Positions 1 to 22,756 are shown, numbered from the stretch's first letter. The stretch: DNA of 64,000 nt from Henricia sp. BOLD:AAB3569 (GCA_037783545.1 JBBELK010000007.1:372001-436000); one strand, 5' to 3'. A program made the numbers and translations. The notes: a model not told the origin generated them from the sequence alone.

Positions 1-239
1 TCGGCGTGTTGCGGGTGCAACGTGCTCGCCGACTCGGTACGTGGAGTGCGTGAGGTTTAGGTAACTTGCCCGGCCCGTGTTTGTCTAAAACCTCCGGCGA
101 ATAAATTTAAGAGGGAGGGGGAAATAAGTGACGAATTTCACCTGCCGTTTGAAGCTTTATATATCTCCAAAAAGAAACTCAGATTTCTATAAATTCTTGA
201 TCAGAACAGAAGTTTGTTAAATACAGTGAACTTGTGGAT
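1..239. other. No gene seen
   Basis: Unremarkable sequence with a GC-rich first 90 bases. No exon with family similarity was recognised and no repeat of this window matches it. Confidence 0.5.
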
Positions 240-1580
240 AACAAGGCACTGATTGACCAATCACTTTGGAATCGCTTTCAAGACTGTTCTGCTTCAGTGT
301 TTCGTCCAGGTCCAAGTGGACCTGTTTGAACACAGTGATTTTGTTGGGTTTTCAAACAGATGAAGCCTGTGTGGGATGGGATGAGCTATACCACTGCAGC
401 CGCGCATCTCCCAAACAGCCATAGAAGTGTAGGTTCTCAGTGAGGCACTTCAGCCAAGCCAGAGTGGCGCATCCTGCCTCAGCGGCTCTTACCATGAGAG
501 GCTGGTGCAGTCAGCCTCGCCACAAGAGGTGGTCATACACGTTACTGACCTACCCAACGCCTGCAATTGACTCGTGTGTAATCTTAAAACTTGGCCATAC
601 CAAAATTGGTGTACGGCCCCACTTGTTGATCCACAAGGCGAGAGCGCCACATGAGGGCGCCCTTGACTTTCAAAAGAAACAGAATCATTGCGCATACAAA
701 AATAATAGACGGGGAAAATCAATACAGGTGTTAGACGTCAGTGTCGACGAACTAACGAACATAGCCGTGGGAACAATTTCCCAAATTCCTCGCCTATAAG
801 ATCACTCCTTGAAACTGATAAAAAAAAATATCTACCAGAAGACAAACTACATGATAAAAAAGTCAACTTAAAACTGCATCTTTGAGATTTTAACTAGGTC
901 AGGCATTTGACGTTTCTATACGCGTAGATGGGGCGTGGAAAACGGATGGGTTGTAATTCTTTCAACGTGTAAATATTGAGGTACAACAAAGGTATTGGAT
1001 GGCAGTTGGAGAACATGCACACACGTCTGAGAATACGTCTGCTCGTTCCCCAGGTCAATGACCCGAGTCAGAGAGAGGGGATTTCGGAGTCTTGGATGAG
1101 CTTCTTGCAAGACAAAATGCAGGCAAGAAGGCTTGAGATATAACACAAATTTAGTTTTATTTTAAAATAAAAATAAAACGCAAACCATACTCTTGACCAA
1201 AAGATCGAGGCTGATAGATTACTTTATCGGTCAGTAATTTATATGGACATTTCGTGTGGTAAGGCTGACTGCACCAGCCTTTGCAAGAGCCACTGAGGCA
1301 GTGTGCGCCACTCTGTTCGAAGTGCTCTCCGAGAATCTGCACTTCTGGGGCTGTTTTTGAGAAACGCGCAGATCCAGAGGTCAGCTCATTCCACGCAGGT
1401 TTAATCAGGTTGAAAACCCAACAATATCGGTTTTCTGAGAGCTACAAGATTCTTGAAGAAAAAGTCACATTTCATCCCTGTGGTAATCGTTTCGTTCAAA
1501 CAGGTCCTCTTGGACCTGGAGGAAACCACTAAAGCGGAACAGTCTTGAAAGCGATTGCAAAGTGATTGGTCGATCGATAT
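240..1580. repeat. Diverged inverted duplication, about 330-bp arms
   Basis: The left arm (about 240-570) and right arm (about 1225-1575, reversed) share GACCAATCACTTTG, CGCTTTCAAGACTGTTC, GACCTGTTTGAAC, TTGTTGGGTTTTCA and GGCTGGTGCAGTCAGCCT in the same order, with small indels. The roughly 650-bp spacer shows no recognised protein. It looks like an old fold-back element or inverted duplication. Confidence 0.8.
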
Positions 1581-2065
1581 TTTAATAACATTCTGTTTCT
1601 CATTTTGGAAGAGTATATTACTCAATGTATATGTAACTAAACAAACGTTATGGCCGAAAAAATAATATACAGAGAAAAGTCCGAAAATGAACTTGACCGT
1701 ACCACGCCAAGAAACGCACGGTCACTGACACCGCGGAAATTAGCCTGGCCGAAACCTGCAAACGGCACACACTCCCGGTCGGTTTTTTACTCCACCCGAA
1801 GCAAACGGCAGACGTCCCGCAATCAAGGCATCAGAAAGATTAAAGAGGTGATGGGAACAGTATACGCCTGAGGGACGGCGATGGGGGGAGGAGAGGGGAT
1901 GGGGTGAGGTCAAAGGTCAAGTGCTCTTCCTGTGCTCCAGTCTACTTCGGTTGATTTTCGCGACGAGTGAAGACCACCAGTTGATTGTTATGGCAGTTTT
2001 GGTTGCTAGTTTCCGGGTTGATAAGGGTTCAAGTTTTACGCCGAAAAAATCCGAGTCCGCATAAA

Positions 2066-2660
2066 GAGATTTCATCGAAAACGATGGTCTCTGTGCTTTT
2101 TTTATGGTGATAAAATTTGCGATTATCTTCACGTGTGATTGAGGATGTGTATGATAAAAACCAACCTGTGTACAAGTCAGCTCAGTACCTCATCTATACG
2201 GTTACGTACATTCCGGGAAAACACTGAAACGTTGTGTCCATGCTTTCAAGAAATTGTGGAAACCCATCGTCCTATTTAGGCTGGTTCCCTGACTATACGG
2301 ACCCATAATACCATGGTAGCTAGGGGCCTATTTGTTCACATGAGGGCGATCTTGTAAAAATATGTGTTTGCACACGCATTTATATAAATTCATCTTGAAT
2401 TTTCGTTTTCTAGTGAAAAGATAATATCTCAGACGGAATCACTGCATTGGACAGTTGGAACCACTTCTAATCTTTTATTTGAGTAGGGTTTTCCTTTTAA
2501 AATTTGGTCGATTAAAATTGTGGGAAATTGCAAATCCTTTATATGGCCTTTAATCACCATGGAAATGGAAAAAAAGAAAGATGAGACGAGAGAAAAAATT
2601 GTGTCATACGGGAAAATTCTAACGCAATAATCACCATGACAATTTACAAACAACCAAACT
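2066..2660 (+). repeat. Repeat families S and C
   Basis: 2066-2130 matches other stretches at 3558-3625, 61376-61440 and 62768-62830 (family S, core AAAACGAxGGTCTCxGTGCT). From about 2130, family C (core GATGTGTATGATAAAAACCA, then CAGCTCAGTACCTCATCTA) recurs at about 14530-14900 (reversed), 55490-55800, 58155-58620 and 63440-63640. No coding potential was recognised. Confidence 0.75.
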
Positions 2661-3230
2661 GAGATGAGAAAAAAAGGGCCTTACGATATTTCTCTCATCC
2701 CAAGTTCGGAAAAATGTCCTGAAAGAAGATTTATGAGAATTAGAATGACCACTGACCTTGGCCATGATGTCGCCGGGAACACGGCGAGAGGGCCGCGGGG
2801 ACGGCACGGTAGGACGGGGCTTGAAGGATGGGCTGTGGAAGAAAGGAAACACGGTGAAAATCAGGAAATGTCGATTTATTATTGTCCTGTTGAGATGAAA
2901 GTGGATGGGAAATTACTGTAAAATAGGGGGAACTTCGTGTTGAAATACACACCCGTGGTACGGAACTGAGTCAATGAAGGGACACCATAGTCGTGGGCCA
3001 TTACAGGAAAACAAGACGTAAATTTGATGATTAATACAGATGAATTGTCGAAAATAAACAGGCTTTTTGAGTATACTTGAATCATTGGTGGCATTTGGAC
3101 TATGTGGGGTTTGCCAAGATTCACAAGAAATCGATTTAAAAAAATATTTTAAAAATCAATTTTGTCGGCTTCGTGTTTTTTTCCCCACTAAATGATATCC
3201 GATGAGCGATAACAAAAACTCATCAGATAT

Positions 3231-3377
3231 ACATTAGGGAAGACACAAATATAACCGCCGGTACGGACAGCGGTACAGCTCGGTCAGAACAGCTCACTTA
3301 GTGCAGGCGGTACCGCTAAAAACCGCCGGTACCGCAGTCGCTACCGGCGGTTAGATTTATGTGTCTTTCCTTAATGT
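3231..3377. repeat. Fold-back MITE, about 33-bp terminal repeats
   Basis: The ends ACATTAGGGAAGACACAAAT and ATTTATGTGTCTTTCCTTAA are inverted copies, followed inward by ACCGCCGGTA on both arms. The whole element is 147 bp and GC-rich inside an AT-rich stretch. Confidence 0.8.
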
Positions 3378-4431
3378 ACCACTAAGTGAAGAAAACAAGA
3401 AAAATTTAAAGGCCAAAAAAGAAAAAATAGAAATTTTGGGACATTTAGTTCGAGTATTTTTCCTCGGTGAGCAGTGCAAAAAAATACAACCCCAGAATGA
3501 CCACAACGTAACAGGGACACTGCTTTAGTTTTATGAAAAGACTTAACCTATACAAGAATGCCAAATCATCATTGAAAACGAAGGTCTCAATGCTTTCTTT
3601 TGTACTAAAATTTGCAAAAGAAAAAAACGCTCGGCATCTGAAACGAGACTGTCAATATATGCAGAAAAAAAGCCAAAAGCTGCAACAAAACAAGAGTATT
3701 TCTGAAAACAGATGGCGAAAGAAACGCCACAAACACGCCTGGCCTGTATACCCACTTTGCAGCAAGTTAAACCGCGAAATCATAAAGTCAGACGATTTTG
3801 TCCTTGCGTGCGTCCGTCAGACGCGCACATAAACGAAACCATCCTCATTTACATGCCACGCGACGAGGATTTAGTACGTCACAAGGTCTGTTCTCAGGAG
3901 ACAGAAGAAAAAACTAAGAGGAGAAAAAAAATCGAAACCTATGATCAGTCCTCTGTGGTTTCCATTGATGAGCACCCATGGGTCCGTAGTGAACACTGTC
4001 ATCTGTTTTTTTGTTTTCCGGGATTAATTGCTCCGATGCACGCGAGCGAAAAAAATAAGGGTAGTATTTAGTGGAATGAATGGAGGTGTATGTTGCGTAT
4101 GACATACATACGCCCCCTCATTATCAAGACAATTAAACACACTGGACGTTTTTGTCAAAGGGTTTTGATGAAAAGAGAGTGGCTTTTGTTAGAAAACAAC
4201 TTTTGTTACTGCGTCAAGCGTGTGTGCTTGTTCAAAATGCTCACAGCACGTGGGTGAGCTGGGCTTGGGCGAATCTCTCGTGGAGTCGATCAGAATCGAC
4301 TTTTGGTGGAATCGATTTTTCTCAATTGGCGATTAAAGATATTTTTAAAGAATGTTTAAAGCATTTACTTTATTTAAACTACAAAACATCATACTTTGTA
4401 TTTTGGACATCGGCAACCCTGTGAAAAACGC

Positions 4432-4660
4432 CATTTTTGTGCCTTGCCCAGGTCCGACTTCCCGTGTTTGGTCTGTAGTGCGGTGCGTGCAACGCGCCCT
4501 CTGGACTGGTGGCCTGTTAAACATCATGTCTACCATCTCGGAAGACTTTCTGAGACAGAGGAAACAGAAGAAAACAGACTGGACAGGCCACCGGTCCGGA
4601 GAGCGCACTGTGCGCTGCGCGTTGCAGACTGAGCACGGGAGGTCAGACTTGGGCAAGCCT
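4432..4660. repeat. Fold-back element
   Basis: The arms GCCTTGCCCAGGTCCGACTT and, reversed, GCTTGCCCAAGTCTGACCTC continue to GGTGGCCTGT on both sides around a short loop. Overlapping open frames on both strands here are a by-product of the palindromic structure. Confidence 0.75.
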
Positions 4661-5598
4661 GACAGAAATTGTTCGATAACTAAACGTTGGTCGATTTTTT
4701 TCGTTGATGTCATATTTGAAAGCGAATAACTTTTATGTTTCTAGAAAAATATCAATTCGAAAAAAGTTTTTATTTTTCGAGTGCCACACGGCAAAACGCA
4801 CGGAAGTGCGCAATATTTTGGGGCCTCGCCGATTTACCAATCAAACTCCATAAAAACAAAAAACATTTCAGGCGAATTATTTCACAAAACAACACGACAC
4901 AATTACCGAAGAACATATGGCGTTTATATAAAGACTGGAAAACAAGGAAAACGACCAGATAGTCTGTTGTCTCGGACTAATGACCAACAGCTTATAGATA
5001 AAGCTGCTTATGTTAAAACCATAATTAGCCTGCTCTATATTCCGACGCAAGGTGTCATTCTTAAAATAATCTTTGTTCACGAACAATCAGCAGCACAGCT
5101 TTTTCGTGTGCTATTCATTCAGCGTGTTTTTGTAATTTGTACAATGTGCATGTAATTATTTGGCCCGAGTACATGTACATGAACCTATACTTGAATGTGT
5201 CTTTTGTACACAGACTGAAATAACTACTGCTAGTCCATATTCACATAACGTTCCCGCAACAGTACTTGGGACGGCACCCGACTATTTGGAAGATTGGGGG
5301 CGGAGTTTTTCAGCGTGTGCACATAACAATCGGAGCGCCGAAAAAAAGTTAGGGTTTTTTTCGACGAAACGAAATCCACACTGATTCATCTGCGAAAATT
5401 CACCATAATTTTACTTGAGTATATAGTGTACATATATCAACTTTTCTTGGAGTAGTTTTGAAGCATGGTAAGGCTGGTAAATTATTTAAAACAAGCTAAA
5501 CAAGCTGCTTAACAACTGGGGCCAATTTCATGGCGCTGAATAGGCGCTAGCTGAAAACGTGTGCTTACTGTATAGCAGGAAGGTTGTGCTAACTTTAA

Positions 5599-5940
5599 GG
5601 CTATTTCACGGCCGCGGCGTGCTTAAGCATGCGCGTGCTTGGAAACGGGCATTTTGTTGCGTCACTAGTGTTTAGCAAATTTGCCTCTGAAGCTAGCAAA
5701 CGTTTGCCAGTACTTAAGGTTAAGCCCGCCGCACACCTTTGCGATTTACCGGCCAATCGGACACCGGACCATCGGATCCGGAGCAAATCAAACAAGTTTG
5801 ATTTGCTCCGGTCTATAGCGTACGGTCAGACCGGCCCGAAATGTTTCAGCGCACACCTTTCCGGTATGTGGTCCGATGATCCGATTACCCGGTAAATCGC
5901 AAAGGTGTGCGGCGGGCTTTACGGTCTCCATGAAATAGCC
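5599..5940. repeat. Fold-back element with nested perfect palindrome
   Basis: The outer ends GGCTATTTCA / TGAAATAGCC enclose identical 31-bp inverted arms (5722-5752 and 5889-5919, containing CGCACACCTTTGCGATTTAC) and a central 34-bp palindrome at 5778-5811 with 16-bp perfect arms. The similarity of the arms suggests recent activity. Confidence 0.88.
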
Positions 5941-6280
5941 GGAGCTTCCGTTAGCACAAAGTTGGCCCCTGATCAAAAACTGCAAGTTGCGTTTAATAAC
6001 GTGCGCAACGCGTCATGCGCGTGTTGGGGGTCAGCTCTGGTGAACATTGCAAAAATTCCCCCAATCTGTTTTCAGCTTTACGCCCCCTACTGGTGGTCTA
6101 AAGTTCTTTAAGTCTGTGGTTTTGTAGCGCATTACTAAAGACCCGATTGCGAAAATTCTACCCAAGTAAGGTTGCCTGCGATTCAACAATGGAATTATTC
6201 CAACTTGGACAATTGCTACAGTTGGCCTGTCAAAATTACATGGATACGTCTTGACGCTACACAAGTTCATTCCATAGATC

Positions 6281-6376
6281 GCACTATGACTGAGCAACTA
6301 ACAATGGAAATTGGGCACACACCATCGTTAATAACAATGGTATGTGCCCAATTTCCATTGTTAGTTGCTCATAGTG
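6281..6376. repeat. Hairpin, about 27-bp perfect arms
   Basis: GAGCAACTAACAATGGAAAT... on the left pairs perfectly with ...ATTTCCATTGTTAGTTGCTC on the right, and outer CACTAT/ATAGTG also pairs. The loop is about 24 bp. Confidence 0.85.
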
Positions 6377-6651
6377 TCGTGTGTAATTTCAACCATTGAG
6401 CAATCTATTCCTTGCTCTATGTTTTAACACAGCCATATATGTCAAAATTCCATACACAATACAAGAAACATAAATGCAAAGAGTAAATGTACGAACGTTC
6501 AACCGTAATCGCAGGAAAAATTGATAAAATTTAAATTAAATTCACCAATCAATCGCGAGTTTATTTTAGTAAATGTACGTGCAACCATGGAGGAAGGATG
6601 ATGCAACTAATACAAATTTTTCCAATAAATCACTTTAAGACTCGATTGAAT

Positions 6652-6759
6652 TAGCTAAGGTTACCTTGGCCGGCCCTAACTTTATCATGTGGTTATTTGT
6701 ATACAAATTTGTATAAAAATAACCACATGATAAAGTTAGGGCCGAGGTAACCTTAGCTA
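6652..6759. repeat. Fold-back MITE, about 45-bp arms
   Basis: TAGCTAAGGTTACC and GGTAACCTTAGCTA bound the element; inside, GGCCCTAACTTTATCATGTG pairs with CACATGATAAAGTTAGGGCC, closing over GTATACAAATTTGTATA. Total 108 bp. Confidence 0.88.
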
Positions 6760-6784
6760 CGATTAAACAGATCTTAACTTTCAA

Positions 6785-7000
6785 AACTATAGACCGCGAC
6801 CGTATCGGATATACCCAGCACGATATGTGGCAGAGGGACTGCCCCCTAACGCCCCTATACCTCAACACACTCTTCCCTTTTGTTAACGCACCAATCTCCC
6901 CTAAAAATTGAAAGGAATCCTTGGATGTTTGAGACACAATAGGGGAACAATGGTAGGGGGAGTCCGTTTGCCACATATCGTGCTGCATATGGTATCGGAT
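6785..7000. repeat. Fold-back repeat family Q
   Basis: Inverted motifs CAGCACGATATGTGGCA and TGCCACATATCGTGCTG lie about 140 bp apart. The interior (CCTCAACACACTCTTCCCTT, then TTTGAGACACAAT) recurs at 13415-13580 in NDOR1 intron 7. Confidence 0.75.
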
Positions 7001-7199
7001 AGCTGCCATTTTGTGGGGCAGTTCCTTGAAGATATGCCCATGCTGCACATTTTGTGCTTCCATTGTTTACCAAATAAATAACAAAATTTGCCCCACAACG
7101 GTCTATTGCACATTAAATTTTGAACCATTTGGAGTACAATTAAAAACCTGTAATTATAAAAACAATTCAAAAGAGGGTGATATAAAAACGTCGATTTAG

Positions 7200-7845
7200 T
7201 ATATTTTTTTGGGAAAGAAAATGGGTTCGCTAATTATCCATCTTGTCGGTTCGTTAATTCTTTAGTTCGAGTCTATTTTGATAACAGTTTATTTAGGTTT
7301 TTTTTTTTTTACCGTTTTGGCCCAACCTCCCTTCCCCGGCTTCGCTCGACCACCCCGGCCCAATTAGCCACAATTAACGCATCATTCTGCCGACAAATCG
7401 CCCGTGTTTCATCCGTCAGGATGAAAATACGAACGGGAAAATTTACGGAAAAGCTAGGCACGACCGGATACACGTACTTCCGTGGCTTCATTAGCCATTG
7501 TCAACAGTGGCATGTATGCATACGACGACTAATTACGGAGGATTTTCTTGGAGCCAAGGTTGTCATACACGACGGCTGTTCCATTCAGACTACGGCTGTT
7601 TCATTCAAGTCATAACAAATTAAGTCATCAATCACTTGACATGTGTTATTTATATGCTACTTGAGTTCTCAACAAGCGTGAAATAGGCCACAACAACACT
7701 CCATAAATTTTAATCAAGATTTTCAAATCTTATTGATATTTGTAAGATTTCGGACAAAATAACTGCTGGAAACGTTTTTATAGTTAAACAATTTGCTGAA
7801 ATTAAAGGAGCTGTCAGATTTTTGCAGAAAATGGATTTTGTTCCA
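7200..7845. other. No gene seen
   Basis: Low-complexity T tract at 7299-7310, then sequence with no recognised exon or repeat relative. Two GGCTGTTxCATTCA motifs lie side by side near 7573-7605. Confidence 0.4.
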
Positions 7846-7956
7846 ACTTTATCATACCGATTTCAGAACGGTAAATGAGAAAAATATGACATGATAATAG
7901 GGTATCAAAATTTTATCACCCAAGGGAAACATGGGGGCTCAAAAATGTGTTCTGGG

Positions 7957-8450
7957 ATCAATTTCCCAAAAGTTAAAAAACAAGTTCATTGCGTTCAACT
8001 CTCATACCAACGTCCCAAGATAAGAGTGACCCTTCCTAAGATGCATCTTAGCACTTTATGAAATCTGCCCCTGGTCATGTATTTAGATCAAGTAACAGGT
8101 CTCGCTAGTTAGTACAAATTATCAACTAACCACTGAGACCTGGAATCGATTTCACAAAAGTTAAAGACAAGTTCATTGCGTTTAACTCTCATACCAACGT
8201 CCCAAGATAAGAGTGACCCTTCCTAAGATGCATCTCAGCGCTTTGTGAAATCAGCCTCTGGTCATGTATTTAGATCAAGTAACAGGTCTCGCCAGTTAGT
8301 ACCAATTATCAACTAACCACTGAGACCTGCGATCGATTTCACAAAAGTTAAGATGAGTTCAATGCGTCCTAATTCCCATACCAAAGACCCAAGATAAGAA
8401 GAGTGACCCTTCCTAAGAGACGCATCTTAGCGCTTTGTGAAAAATACAAG
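7957..8450. repeat. Three-copy tandem repeat, about 186-bp period, beyond the NDOR1 3' end
   Basis: CAAGATAAGAGTGACCCTTC recurs in three units, preceded by ACAAAAGTTAA-like starts near 7970, 8152 and 8337. Units one and two also share CATGTATTTAGATCAAGTAA and TATCAACTAACCACTGAGAC. The third is truncated and diverged. It lies just past the NDOR1 stop and could be part of its 3' UTR. Confidence 0.8.
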
Positions 8451-8535
8451 GTTTAGCACGTACTGAAGAACTGCTTGAAAGACACTTCAACTTTTAACAG
8501 TTAAGAAAATTTGAAATCCAATCACGATGTTTGCG

Positions 8536-19664
<11,129 letters not shown>

Positions 19665-20319
19665 TTATGTAAAGAAAATCGCGTTCACGAACAAAAAGCA
19701 CAAGGCCAAAGTTTGTGCACCAAACGTGCCTTTACAATTTGGTCTTGTACCTCAGCAGAGTATAGACAAAACGCATACATTACGGTTTCTTGACCAGGGC
19801 ATCTGACTAAGTTTGGCCTGTGCCGATTGCGAAAAGGCATGTCTCGACTACGTCTACAACACCAACTGTATTGCAAAACTAGTGATAAACTCGAAGCCTT
19901 GCCGTGCCGGTCGCGATATTACCATTATTTCGTGCACGGCCACTGTAATGATAAGTTCATTGCATCGCTCGTCGATCGACTGACAGACATGACCTTTCAC
20001 TCAGCTTCCATTTTTCACAGAGTGTTTTTTTTATGCCGATCACGGGACGTGCTGCGACTGGCAAAAGTGTGCAAAAACAAGAAGGCCTGCAGGATTTCAA
20101 CATTTTGTTCCAGGCACTTTAACCATATCCTGACAACAATGTTTGAAAGTCCACAGTTGGACTGACTTTCAGCCAGGTCAGGAAACGAGATCGGGCCGTG
20201 CCGAGGAGAAATTCACCGGTTGGGTTTACTCGGTCAGCGCCAGCTCCCCGGACTGCAGTTGTGATTCGGATTATTGTTGTTTTTCAGCCTGCCCAAGTTA
20301 TTTTTTTCTAAAAATTACC
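19665..20319. promoter_or_regulatory. Divergent promoter region, NDOR1 / copper transporter
   Basis: About 655 bp separates the NDOR1 ATG (minus strand) from the transporter ATG (plus strand), so both transcripts must start here or slightly outside. No clear TATA box was recognised near either gene. A pyrimidine-rich acceptor-like stretch ending in CAG at 20286 could mark the 3' end of a 5'-UTR intron of the transporter. None of the main repeat families of the window was recognised here, in contrast with the surrounding DNA, as expected for a constrained promoter. Confidence 0.6.
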
Positions 20320-22719
20320 ATGGAGGTAAGAAAAGCCACCTCTATGATAATCTATGCTGTCGAAATACTTTATTATTATTTTATTTTAATTAATAATAGT
20401 TCAGATATACCATGGAGCTATTTTCAGTTTCAGTTGATTTTGTTTTGTTTTGTGTCTTGCTTGATTTTGTTTTAGAAGACTTTTCATTTTTCTGACTCGA
20501 TTCCTGAGTTTCTGTTCCGTGGAGTGGATATCTATTCATGGCCTGGTACGTAAAACTTGTAAGATATTCTTTTGACAGACTGCATTGCATAATTCACACA
20601 CATTTAAACACAACAAAAATTATTCCTACCATGACCAATTTAAATTATTAAAAATTTACACTCAAAAGTAACCTGTTCCAAAACATTCCACAGTTGTGCC
20701 CTTGCTTTTTAAAATGTTTCTTAAAAGATGACCCTTTCTAAAGTTAGTTTAAAATGAGAAGTCTCTCATTATTGCAAGAGGGTCACGTTAAATTATTGTA
20801 GATTTTCTTTAAATTACAAAAATAAGGCAACAAATAATTGTGACCATTTAACAAACTTTCAAGACCAACTTTTGAGGGTCTCTCAAACAACATTTGACCT
20901 GTTATTTACACTGATGTAATTAGAATGTTTGGTTCATTTTTATATATGATATGTCCCTTTTTGGGGTATTTTTTTCGTATACATTGAACAAAGATTTTAA
21001 GGAAATTACCTTCTGGAATCAACACATAATGTAATTTTAAGATATACTTCCCACTTGCACTTTTGTCGCAAATGTTGCTTTTCTGTAGAAAAATCACGTT
21101 TTCTCCTTCATAAATTGCCTTCAGTTAGTGCACAAGATAACCATTCACGCGCGCGCAGCGCCCTCTGTTGTTTCGCTTACGCACAGACCGCTCGCCGCGT
21201 CATTTTGTGCATTACTTTATGCAGTAGTTTTAATATTTATTTATCTCAGAAATGCAACATTTGCGACGGAAGTGTCAGTGGGAAGTATATCTTAGAATTT
21301 AATAAGCTATCGATTACAATATATAAATTTACCTAAATCCGTGTTCAATGTATATGAAAAAAATACCCCTTTTTGTGTTAAACAATTGACAGATTTACAT
21401 GTATGCATTAAGAACACATTCTTTCATATTTTTTATTCAGACATGATAGCTGCCATGTTGGCAGTATTTCTTGTAACCGTTGCTTTGGAACTGACGACAC
21501 TAGTCAGCGTAAAACTTGTGGAGAGACGGCGCCGGAACCCATTGCATTTAGCCGCGGCACACGCCCCGTCGCACCACCGAACCAGCGAGATTAATGGAAG
21601 CTCGCACAGTTCACCACTTCTGTCCTCGCTCAGGATACCGAGTAGTGTGTCAAAGATTAGAATTAGACGGTATGTTTTACTCACTCTAACACCCGTTAAT
21701 TTGGAGCGACTTAGGTCCCCAGAAGTCGAAAGATCGACTGTTCCAGTCGGTCAGAACGACTGAAGAGCGACTTGGTTTCAGACGTCGATCTTTAGTGTGT
21801 GCACGGCTCGCACTAAGAATGCCGATCTGAAACCAAATTTTAATCGGAGCGACTCAATACAATTAGATCCGCGCGTCTCTGGTGCGCCTGTATGAAACGG
21901 GTGTTTATGAAACATAATATTTGATGTGGTGCATAATATAATAATCATTAAAATGAAACCTCCAGAATGGGATGAAAAAAATAATCATATGATCCTCAAT
22001 GGGATTCGAACCTGCGACCTTTGACACTCTGGGCAGATGCTCAACAAGCTGAGCTGTGAGGCACATCCCCCAGGTTTTTCCCAAGACCGCTGACAAACTG
22101 GGTAGATGCTCTACCAGCTGAGCTATGAGGCAGTGGTATACTCTCAGGTGTCCCCCAGGACCTCCGACACACTGGCCAGATTCTCCACCAGCTGAGCTAT
22201 GAGGCACAGTGGTATACTCTCTCGGGTTTTTCCCCCCAAGACCTCTGAAACACCGGGCAGATGCTCTACTAGCTGAGCTACGAGGCACAGTGGTATACTC
22301 CCTCAGGTTTTCCCCGAAGACCTCTGAAATACCGGGCAGATGCTCTACCAGCTGAGCTACAAAGCCAATTTATATCAAATAACAATTTTCTTTCTTTCTA
22401 TGTTTTCGTCCCTTTCAGATTGAAAATCTATGCAGTCGAGGCAATTCTTCATATGTTGAAAGTTACTCTAGGCTACATACTAATGCTCGTAGTAATGACG
22501 TACAATGCGTATCTTTTCATTACGGTCATTTTGGCTCTATCAGTTGGCTACTACTTCCTAGCACCTCTTCGGACCATGAGGGCGCCCTACAAGGCACGAG
22601 TCCCCCACGAGTCTTTGACCAGCTCGGAACACCAATCTTTGGGAGGGAGCATCGGCGCGTCAATTATAGAATCGGCGGACCAATCCGAGAACCCTTATTA
22701 CGGAAGTATTTACCAGTGA
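20320..22719 (+). CDS. SLC31A2: CTR/SLC31-family copper transporter, 4 exons, complete
   Basis: Trimeric copper(I) channel of plasma membrane or endosomes/lysosomes. Exons: 20320-20325 (only Met-Glu), 20476-20545, 21441-21669, 22419-22719; phases match and give 201 aa. The start is chosen because MEKTFHFSDSIPEFLF aligns with the N terminus of human SLC31A2 (HFIFSDTAVLLFDFW) and is followed by TM1 (about 27-48). A basic cytosolic loop of about 55 aa precedes TM2 with the diagnostic MxxxM copper motif (M124, M128, in LGYILMLVVMTYN) and TM3 (about 133-152, LALSVGYYFLAPL), where the first Gly of the usual GxxxG is Ala. The N terminus has no Met-rich clusters, which favours CTR2 over CTR1. The C-terminal tail (about 50 aa) is long for the family and ends in a Tyr-rich stretch. 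Confidence 0.9.
21032..21301. repeat. Fold-back element in copper-transporter intron 2
   Basis: About 48-bp arms: TTAAGATATACTTCCCACTT... TCGCAAATGTTGC and GCAACATTTGCGA...GGGAAGTATATCTTAGAA. The spacer holds CAGCGCCCTCTG. Confidence 0.82.
21997..22372 (-). repeat. Array of five tRNA 5'-half-like units, one B box
   Basis: On the minus strand, CATAGCTCAGCTGGTAGAGC (a Pol III A box) recurs five times at 75-80-bp spacing, each time followed by a GTCTTGGGGG-type stretch and, between most units, GAGTATACCACTG. Only the last unit (lowest coordinates) continues to GCAGGTTCGAATCCCATTGA, a B box. It lies antisense in the last intron of the copper transporter. Confidence 0.85.
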
Positions 22720-22750
22720 TTAAATGGAGCTAAACCATTAGGCCAAACAA

Positions 22751-22756
22751 AATAAA
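22751..22756 (+). promoter_or_regulatory. Candidate poly(A) signal of the copper transporter
   Basis: AATAAA 32 bp after the TGA stop. A second AATAAA cluster lies at 23734-23743. Either could end the transcript; a 3'-UTR reaching the second would run through a repeat family A fragment. Confidence 0.4.

Noticed and set aside
4345..4729. Overlapping open frames of about 120 codons on both strands
   Set aside because: They mirror each other because the DNA is a fold-back element.
21905..22288. 127-codon open frame with repeated SAQLVEHLP motif on the minus strand
   Set aside because: The repeated peptide is translation of the tandem A-box units (TAGCTCAGCTGGTAGAGC), not a protein domain.
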